Shown piece by piece: positions 1 through 4,422 of a DNA stretch of 5,127 nt; the first letter of the stretch is position 1, and each line of letters starts with the position of its first letter. The DNA lies in contig JAJZFF010000103.1 of NCBI GenBank assembly GCA_021805485.1, positions 1 through 5,127 of the forward strand. Direction: 5' to 3'. A model generated the notes under the pieces. The model was not told where the DNA came from and did not search any database. It saw nothing but the letters and a program-made list of their open reading frames with translations. A program made the translations under genes and the position numbers. The stretch is from Pseudomonadota bacterium (lineage in GTDB: Bacteria; Pseudomonadota; Alphaproteobacteria; Acetobacterales; Acetobacteraceae).

Positions 1-663
1 GCGGTGATCGCGGTCGCGTTCGGCCACGACGTCGCCCCGCTGCCGCTGGGCGCCGTGGCAGTTCTGTGGGTGGCCCTGCGTTGGCTGGGGCCGCGCTTGC
101 CCGATGCGCTCGGATGGGCCGCGATCCTGGCCGGTTTCCTCGGTCTCTGGCTGCTGTTCCGCGCCAGTTCCCTGCATCCGACGCTGGCCGGCGTGGCGCT
201 CGCCTTCGCCGTGCCCGCCGCGCAGACCGCCCGCCTGGAGTGGTCACTCGGCTGGATCGTTGCGCTCGTGGTGCTGCCGCTGTTCGGCCTCGCCAATGCC
301 GGGGTCGGCCTGGGCGGGCGCGGGGGCGGAAGCGGAGGCTGGGCCGATCCCGTTGCGCTCGGCATTCTCGCCGGGCTGCTGGTGGGCAAACCCATCGGCG
401 TGTTCGCCACGACCCAACTCGCCATCCGGCTCGGGCTGGTGCGCCTCGCCCCGGACATCCAGCCGATCCATCTGCTCGGTGCCGCCGGCCTGTGCGGCAT
501 CGGCTTCACCATGAGCCTGTTCATCGGCGACCTCGCCTTCGCCGATCCCGCCTTGCTGGCGCAGGCCAAGCGTGCGGTCTTCGCCGGATCGGCCCTCGCC
601 GCGCTCGGCGGGCTGGCGATCCTGTCGTTGGCACGCGGCGGCGAGGATCAGGCGCGGCCCTGA
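1..663 (+). CDS. nhaA: Na+/H+ antiporter NhaA, C-terminal part (5' end outside window)
   Basis: Inner-membrane antiporter that exchanges cytoplasmic Na+ (or Li+) for external protons in pH and salt homeostasis. The frame is open from base 1 and gives 220 residues before TGA at 661-663. Family marks visible, numbered from the window edge: SLHPTLAGV at 57-65 (His59 matches the E. coli pH-response His near 225), LFGLANAGV at 94-102, LLVGKPIGVF at 126-135 (Lys130 matches the conserved Lys of TM X) and LCGIGFTMSLFIGDLAF at 164-180. Hydrophobic segments alternate as expected for roughly TM VI-XII. By comparison with the 388-residue E. coli protein, the window starts just after the catalytic Asp-Asp pair, so those residues cannot be checked here. 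The loop before TM X is unusually glycine-rich (GGRGGGSGG, 105-113). The methionine at base 4 is internal, not the start. The gene converges on the lipoprotein gene with a 13-nt gap. Identity is confident; the start and the 5' half are unseen. Confidence 0.95.
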   Translation, partial: AVIAVAFGHDVAPLPLGAVAVLWVALRWLGPRLPDALGWAAILAGFLGLWLLFRASSLHPTLAGVALAFAVPAAQTARLEWSLGWIVALVVLPLFGLANAGVGLGGRGGGSGGWADPVALGILAGLLVGKPIGVFATTQLAIRLGLVRLAPDIQPIHLLGAAGLCGIGFTMSLFIGDLAFADPALLAQAKRAVFAGSALAALGGLAILSLARGGEDQARP

Positions 664-683
664 GCCGCCCGACGCCTCAGGGC
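657..683. terminator. Shared hairpin between convergent genes, candidate bidirectional terminator
   Basis: Perfect 8-bp inverted repeat GCCCTGAG (657-664) and CTCAGGGC (676-683) with an 11-nt loop. The left arm contains the TGA stop of the antiporter gene, and the right arm contains the stop of the - strand lipoprotein gene. The symmetric position at a convergent junction suits transcription termination in both directions. No T-tract follows on either side, so intrinsic termination may be weak or the hairpin may mainly protect 3' ends. Confidence 0.45.
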
Positions 684-1087
684 AGCAGGCCGACGATGAT
701 ATCGCCGCGCCGCGCCGCCTGCGGGGAGGCAACATCGGCGCCGACCGCGGGCGGGCGAACGGCGATGCGCTTGGCATCGACACCGTCGGCCGCGAGTTCC
801 TTCACCAGCGCGTCGGCGCGCAGCCGCGCCATGCGCGCCGCATCGGCCGCGCCAAGGGCGGGGTCGCCATATCCGGTGACCGCGACCGGGGCGAGCGGGT
901 AGACCTTCGCATAGGCAGCGGCGTCGGCGACGATCGTCCGCGCCGGGCTATCCAGCACGGCGCTGTTCGGGGCGAAGAACACGAAATACGGGTGTGACGG
1001 CGGCATCTGCTGCGCCGTGAGGTCGCAGCCGGCGAGAAACGGCAGGACCGCCAGCAGCATCAGTCCCGGCGAGCGTCGTCGCAGCAC
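677..1087 (-). CDS. Small OmpA-like lipoprotein
   Basis: Predicted lipid-anchored envelope protein of 136 residues that probably contacts peptidoglycan. A GTG start at 1087-1085 gives a textbook lipoprotein signal: Arg3-Arg5, a hydrophobic core at about 8-18, and the lipobox LAGC with Cys21 as the lipidated residue. Residues 34-133 resemble an OmpA C-terminal domain: YFVFFAPNSAVLD (34-46), TGYGD (71-75) and a following helix with RLRADAL (88-94). Asp75 and Arg90 keep the 15-residue spacing of the two diaminopimelate-binding residues of OmpA domains. The usual HTD is YGD, and the closing NRRVEI-type motif is only AARRGDIIV. The GTG start is preferred because AGGGGG lies 7 nt upstream. An ATG at 1174-1172 overlaps the phosphatase stop and would add 29 residues, but it would bury the signal peptide behind a charged, glycine-rich stretch. 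Asp at +2 after the Cys acts as an inner-membrane retention signal in E. coli; whether that rule holds here is unknown. The gene looks independent of the upstream catabolic operon. Confidence 0.8.
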   Translation of the reverse strand: MLRRRSPGLMLLAVLPFLAGCDLTAQQMPPSHPYFVFFAPNSAVLDSPARTIVADAAAYAKVYPLAPVAVTGYGDPALGAADAARMARLRADALVKELAADGVDAKRIAVRPPAVGADVASPQAARRGDIIVGLLP

Positions 1088-1094
1088 GGCAGTT

Positions 1095-1100
1095 CCCCCT
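1095..1100 (-). promoter_or_regulatory. Ribosome binding site of the lipoprotein gene (decides the start)
   Basis: AGGGGG on the - strand, 7 nt before the GTG at 1087. This spacing is near ideal and selects the GTG over the upstream in-frame ATG at 1174. Confidence 0.6.
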
Positions 1101-1123
1101 GTTCCTGGTCCTCGAAGGCCCCC

Positions 1124-1152
1124 AACAAAGAGGCCGCGACGGCGGGCGTCAA
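1124..1152 (-). promoter_or_regulatory. Candidate sigma70-type promoter for the lipoprotein gene
   Basis: On the - strand, TTGACG (1152-1147, five of six matches to the -35 consensus) is followed after exactly 17 nt by TTTGTT (1129-1124, three of six matches to the -10 consensus). Transcription would start near 1117, giving a leader of about 30 nt before the GTG at 1087. It lies in the only sizeable gap on the - strand (1088-1170). The -10 element is weak and the support is from pattern alone. Confidence 0.4.
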
Positions 1153-1170
1153 CCCATGCGGGACGGTTCT

Positions 1171-1950
1171 TCATCGAGGCGTTTCCAACAGCAAGGCGCG
1201 CAACCGTGCCAGGCGCGGCGCATCGAGGCCGAGCCTGGCCTCCAGATACTGCTCGATCGAGCCGAATTCGGCGCGCAGAGCCTCGAACGCGTATTCCAGC
1301 AGGTCCGGATGCACACGCAGCATCACCTCCGCCACCGGCGGCGGCAGCGCGTGCGCCAGCGACGCCTCCGCCCGCCAGAGCCGGTTGGTGGCGAGGTAGT
1401 CCTCCAGCACACTCTCCCACGGCACGTCGAGCGCCGTCAGGATGAGGGCGGCGCCGAAGCCAGTGCGGTCCTTGCCGGCCGAGCAGTGGAACAGCAGGGG
1501 GGCGCCATCCTCGTCGAGCAGCAGGTCGAATACCCGCCGGTAATGCGCGTGCCAGTCCATGGCATAGGAAAGATAGGCCTTGCGCATCAGGCTCAGCACA
1601 TCCTCCCCGGTCGCCTCGCGGGTCGCCAGGATGTCGGCCAGCGAGGCGCCGATGCGCGGCTCGATGGGCAGGGAATGGACCGCGACATCCAGCCCGTCCA
1701 GGCGCGAGGGGGCGCGGGCGCGTTCCTTCACGCCGCGGAAGTCGCACACCGCGCGCAGGCCGAGGCCGGCCAGGCGCTGCTGATCGGAATCCGTCAGCCG
1801 GTCCAGCGCGGCGCCGCGGAAGATGCGGCCGAAGCACACGCGCGCGCCGCCGCGCGTCGTCCAGCCGCCGAGATCGCGGACATTGCTGGCACCCTCCAGG
1901 TCCAGCGCACGCGGCAGCGCGCGGTCGGTATCGGCCTGCGTCTCGTCCAT
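1171..1950 (-). CDS. Tyrosine-protein phosphatase-like protein (Y_phosphatase3 type)
   Basis: Predicted cytoplasmic cysteine-based phosphatase of 259 residues, with no signal peptide or membrane segment. The P-loop signature HCSAGKDRTG is intact at 155-164, with nucleophile Cys156 and phosphate-binding Arg162. The N-terminal motif NVRDLGGW (23-30), FRGAAL (44-49) and DFRGVKER (70-77) are typical of the bacterial tyrosine/serine phosphatase family related to mycobacterial PtpB; some members also act on phosphoinositides. The substrate here is unknown. Three start codons stand in a row (GTG 1956, ATG 1953, ATG 1950). ATG 1950 is preferred because GAGGAG at 1961-1956 sits 5 nt before it, whereas that site overlaps the GTG. 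The gene follows the RraA-like gene by 9 nt, and its ribosome binding site overlaps that gene's stop, so it is probably translationally coupled and last in the operon. A phosphatase is an unexpected partner for CoA-dependent catabolic enzymes. Confidence 0.88.
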   Translation of the reverse strand: MDETQADTDRALPRALDLEGASNVRDLGGWTTRGGARVCFGRIFRGAALDRLTDSDQQRLAGLGLRAVCDFRGVKERARAPSRLDGLDVAVHSLPIEPRIGASLADILATREATGEDVLSLMRKAYLSYAMDWHAHYRRVFDLLLDEDGAPLLFHCSAGKDRTGFGAALILTALDVPWESVLEDYLATNRLWRAEASLAHALPPPVAEVMLRVHPDLLEYAFEALRAEFGSIEQYLEARLGLDAPRLARLRALLLETPR

Positions 1951-1955
1951 CATCA

Positions 1956-1961
1956 CTCCTC
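1956..1961 (-). promoter_or_regulatory. Ribosome binding site of the phosphatase gene, overlapping the previous stop
   Basis: GAGGAG on the - strand. It shares bases with the TGA stop (1962-1960) of the RraA-like gene and is 5 nt before ATG 1950. This spacing favours the third of three tandem start codons. Confidence 0.6.
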
Positions 1962-2610
1962 AGAAGACACCGTAACGGCGGAAGGCCTCCTGCGGGTCCA
2001 TGCCACCTCGGATCGCCGTCCGCACCTGGCTCTCGGCCGCCATGGCGTGCTCCGCGGCGTCGAGCACCGGCTCGATCAGCCGCCGTGGGATGCGCACCAG
2101 CCCGTCGCGATCGCCGAGCAGATAGTCCCCCGGGGCGATCATCACGTCGCCGATGCGGATATCCTCGCCGATCGCGCTCGGCACCCAGTAGCCGACGACG
2201 TCGCGCGGGGTGAAGAAGCGGCACCAGGTCTGAAAGCCCAGCCGCTGCAGATCGCCCACGTCGCGCGCCCCGCCATCCACCACGGCGCCCCGCAAACCTT
2301 TGTTCTTCAATGTTTCCGCCGACAGCTCGCCCATGTGCGCGACGACATGGTCGTGGGGCTGGGAGACCCAGACATGGTCCGCCGGCGCCCGCGAGAGCAG
2401 GCCGGTCCAGGCCAGCAGCGTATCCTCGGCGCTCGCCTCCGCCACCGGCCGCCCCTCGATGGTGAAGGCCGGGCCGGCCAGGGACATCTCCGGGAGAATC
2501 GGGCGCAGGTCCGCGGGCAGCACGAAGTCCCTGAGGCCCTGCGCGCGCATGACGTCGTGGACGATGGCGCTGGTGCAGCGCGCCAGGCGGTCGCCGAGCG
2601 CCACGGTCAC
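1960..2610 (-). CDS. RraA-like / 4-hydroxy-4-methyl-2-oxoglutarate aldolase family protein
   Basis: Predicted cytoplasmic protein of 216 residues, close to the usual family length (often misannotated as dimethylmenaquinone methyltransferase). The core motif GLRGAVVDGGARD spans 105-117. Its Arg116-Asp117 pair corresponds to the catalytic Arg and metal-binding Asp of class II pyruvate aldolases such as HMG/CHA aldolase. GELSAETLKNKG (95-106) and GDRDGLVRIP (166-175) are further family signatures. The intact Arg-Asp pair favours an enzyme (retro-aldol cleavage or oxaloacetate-type decarboxylation, with Mg2+ or Mn2+) over a purely regulatory RraA, but the family is functionally mixed. No in-frame ATG fits: the frame is open upstream into the flavoprotein gene. 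GTG at 2610 is chosen because GAGG (2622-2619) lies 8 nt before it and homologues start at a similar point; GTG 2604 is the alternative. The gene starts 10 nt after the flavoprotein stop and lies in the same operon. Confidence 0.87.
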   Translation of the reverse strand: MTVALGDRLARCTSAIVHDVMRAQGLRDFVLPADLRPILPEMSLAGPAFTIEGRPVAEASAEDTLLAWTGLLSRAPADHVWVSQPHDHVVAHMGELSAETLKNKGLRGAVVDGGARDVGDLQRLGFQTWCRFFTPRDVVGYWVPSAIGEDIRIGDVMIAPGDYLLGDRDGLVRIPRRLIEPVLDAAEHAMAAESQVRTAIRGGMDPQEAFRRYGVF

Positions 2611-2624
2611 CGGCGCGGCCTCAT
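2607..2624 (-). other. Possible five-codon coupling mini-ORF (MRPRR)
   Basis: ATG at 2624-2622 overlaps the flavoprotein stop (ATGA). It is preceded by GGAGG (2636-2632) at a 7-nt spacing, one of the strongest ribosome binding sites in the window. It reads Met-Arg-Pro-Arg-Arg and then TGA (2609-2607), which overlaps the GTG start of the RraA-like gene (GTGA). It could carry ribosomes from one gene to the next, or it could be chance. No expression evidence is available. Confidence 0.3.
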
Positions 2625-3211
2625 GGCGACGCCTCCGCCGACGCGCGGCGCATGTGGGCGAACTCCACCACCTGCCGCCCGACAAGGGCGAGCTGCGCGC
2701 GCACCGCGGCGTCGGTGCAGCCGCCCGCGGCGTCGAACAAGGGCTGGGCAGAGTTGATCGCGGCGCCGAAGGGCGTCGGCCAGCCGCGCAGCGCATGCAC
2801 CACGCTCCGCATCGCGATCAGCGTCGTCCCGGTCGCCTGCCAGCCATGGGCGCAGACGATGCAGCCAACGGCGCGGCCCTCCAGATACGGCGTCGGCTCG
2901 TCGCGCAGCGCCTCGATATAGTCGAGGGCGTTCTTGATCATGCCCGACATCGAGCCGTGATAGCCGGGCGAGGCGACGATCAGCCCGTCGCAGCGGCGGA
3001 CGAGCGCGACCAGATGCGCGGCCGGGCCGGGCAGGTCGATCACCGCCGGATCGTAGATCGGCAGTTTCAGCGCCTCGCCGCCGAGCAGCGTGGTCTCCGC
3101 CCCCGCCGCCCGCGCCGCGTCGAGCGCCACCTGCAGCGCCCGTTCGGTCGAGGACCCCGGCCGTGGGGTGCCACCGAGACCGAGGATGAAGGGCCGGAAG
3201 ATGCCGGTCAT
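2621..3211 (-). CDS. NAD(P)H-dependent FMN reductase-like flavoprotein
   Basis: Predicted soluble flavodoxin-fold protein of 196 residues from the FMN_red family (relatives include SsuE, ChrR and azo- or quinone reductases). It would bind FMN and transfer electrons from NAD(P)H to flavin, quinones or other acceptors. The phosphate-binding loop GGTPRPGSST is at 13-22, and the isoalloxazine-side signature SPGYHGSMSGMIKNALDY is at 81-98; both are characteristic and intact. ATG at 3211 overlaps the CoA-transferase stop by 4 nt (ATGA) and has GGAG 5 nt upstream, so the start is well supported and coupling is likely. In the operon it may supply reduced flavin or recycle electrons for a neighbouring redox step. 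No flavin-dependent monooxygenase is visible in the window, so the partner is unknown. The exact physiological acceptor cannot be inferred from sequence. Confidence 0.88.
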   Translation of the reverse strand: MTGIFRPFILGLGGTPRPGSSTERALQVALDAARAAGAETTLLGGEALKLPIYDPAVIDLPGPAAHLVALVRRCDGLIVASPGYHGSMSGMIKNALDYIEALRDEPTPYLEGRAVGCIVCAHGWQATGTTLIAMRSVVHALRGWPTPFGAAINSAQPLFDAAGGCTDAAVRAQLALVGRQVVEFAHMRRASAEASP

Positions 3212-4422
3212 GCCGGCTCCGCCCCGTTCGCCGCGCGAAGGGTGAGCGCTTCGATTTCCGCCGCGTTCAGGCCGGCGTCGGCCAGAACCTCGGCCGTGTT
3301 CTCGCCCAGCCGCGGCGCCGGCCGGCGGATGCGGAACGGCGCGGCGCTGAAATTGACCGGGCGGCCCACCGTCCGGTAGCGCCCCTCGCTCGGGTGCTCG
3401 GCAAAGCCGAACAGGCCCACCGCGTCGAGGTGCGGATCCGCCGGCAGCTCGTCGAGCGAAAGAACCTTCATGCAGGGGATGCTCACCCGGTCGCAGAACG
3501 CCACCCATTCCGCGGTCGGGCGCCGCACCGCCTCCTCCTCGATCATGCCGTAGAGGATGTCGATATGCTGCACGCGCTCGGAAAGGGTCTCGAACCGGAC
3601 GTCGCCCGCGAATTCGGTGCGGCCGGTGAAGGCGTAGAAATCGGCCCAGTTGCGGTCGGAATAGGGCAGGATGCAAGCGTAGCCATCGGCGGTGCGGTAG
3701 GGCTTGCGGCCGCGATTAAGCAGGCGGACGAAGCCGGCGCGCGAGAGCGGCGGGTCGAAGGCGGCGCCGGTCAGGTGCTCGACCAGGGTGAACTCCACCG
3801 CGGTCTCGAACATCGGCACCTCGATCTCCTGCCCGCCGCCGCCCCGCGCGCGCTGATAGAGTGCGGCGAGGACGGCGTAGGCGATGGCCTGGCCGGCGAG
3901 CTTGTCGCAGATCACCGTCGGCACGTAGGCCGGCTCGCCATGCACGGCGGCGAACAACCCGGCGATGCCGGACCCGGCCTGGATCAGATCGTCATAGGCC
4001 GCCTTGTGCCCGTACGGACCGGCGGCCGAAAACCCGTAGGCGCCGCAATAGACGATGTCCGGCCGCAACGCGCGCGCACGCTCATAGCCGAAGCCGAGCC
4101 GGGCCATCGCCTGCGGGCGCAGATTATGCACCAGCACATCCGCCGTCGGGATCAGCCGCTCCAGCGCGGCACGCCCTTTCGGGTCTTTGAGATCAAGCAC
4201 GACGCTGCGTTTGTTGCGATGAAGGTTGAGCACGGGGCCGGACATTCCATCATGGCGCGCCGGTTTGTACTGGCGCAGCAGATCCCCGTCCGGGCTTTCC
4301 ACCTTGATGACGTCGGCGCCGAGGTCGGCGAGGATATGGGTGGCGAACGGCCCCATGATGACGCTGGTCAGATCGAGCACGCGCACCCCGGTGAGCGGGC
4401 CATCCGCGAAGGTCTCGGCCAT
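3208..4422 (-). CDS. CaiB/BaiF family (class III) CoA-transferase
   Basis: Predicted cytoplasmic enzyme of 404 residues, the usual length for the family. It moves CoA from an acyl-CoA donor (often succinyl-CoA) to an organic acid and commonly acts as an interlocked dimer. The N-terminal motif GVRVLDLTSVIMGPFATHIL (12-31), followed by LADLGADVIKVESPDGD (31-47), is the CoA-binding start of the family. HNLRPQAMARLGFGYE (99-114) and YDDLIQAGSGIAGL (143-156) follow; Asp144 matches the catalytic aspartate that forms the acyl anhydride. YRTADGYACILPYSDRNW is in the C-terminal half, and LGENTAEVLADAGL is near the end. ATG at 4422 shares one base with the acyl-CoA dehydrogenase stop (TGATG). No clear Shine-Dalgarno precedes it, so translation probably depends on reinitiation after the upstream gene. 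The acid substrate is unknown; an adjacent acyl-CoA dehydrogenase and RraA-like protein suggest catabolism of a branched or dicarboxylic acid (inference). Confidence 0.93.
   Translation of the reverse strand: MAETFADGPLTGVRVLDLTSVIMGPFATHILADLGADVIKVESPDGDLLRQYKPARHDGMSGPVLNLHRNKRSVVLDLKDPKGRAALERLIPTADVLVHNLRPQAMARLGFGYERARALRPDIVYCGAYGFSAAGPYGHKAAYDDLIQAGSGIAGLFAAVHGEPAYVPTVICDKLAGQAIAYAVLAALYQRARGGGGQEIEVPMFETAVEFTLVEHLTGAAFDPPLSRAGFVRLLNRGRKPYRTADGYACILPYSDRNWADFYAFTGRTEFAGDVRFETLSERVQHIDILYGMIEEEAVRRPTAEWVAFCDRVSIPCMKVLSLDELPADPHLDAVGLFGFAEHPSEGRYRTVGRPVNFSAAPFRIRRPAPRLGENTAEVLADAGLNAAEIEALTLRAANGAEPA

Noticed and set aside
677..2224. 515-codon - strand frame that could suggest a fusion of a long N-terminal region to the lipoprotein
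   Set aside because: The part upstream of 1087 is an out-of-frame reading of the phosphatase and RraA-like genes. Only the last 136 codons show a signal peptide and an OmpA-like domain.
2607..2624. Sequencing frameshift at the start of the RraA-like gene joining ATG 2624 to the main frame
   Set aside because: The GTG start already gives a normal N-terminus with only about ten residues before the first conserved helix, so no missing base is needed.
1156..2757. Very long + strand open frame (533 codons) opposite the RraA-like and phosphatase genes
   Set aside because: It is antisense to two well-supported genes, has no recognisable motif, and its composition (many Arg, Gln, His, Ala) is typical of antisense frames in GC-rich DNA.
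2611..2796. Upstream extension of the RraA-like frame to an ATG at 2796
   Set aside because: The extra residues are Arg/Ser/Pro-rich and overlap the coding sequence of the flavoprotein gene in another frame. The GTG at 2610 has its own ribosome binding site and matches family length.
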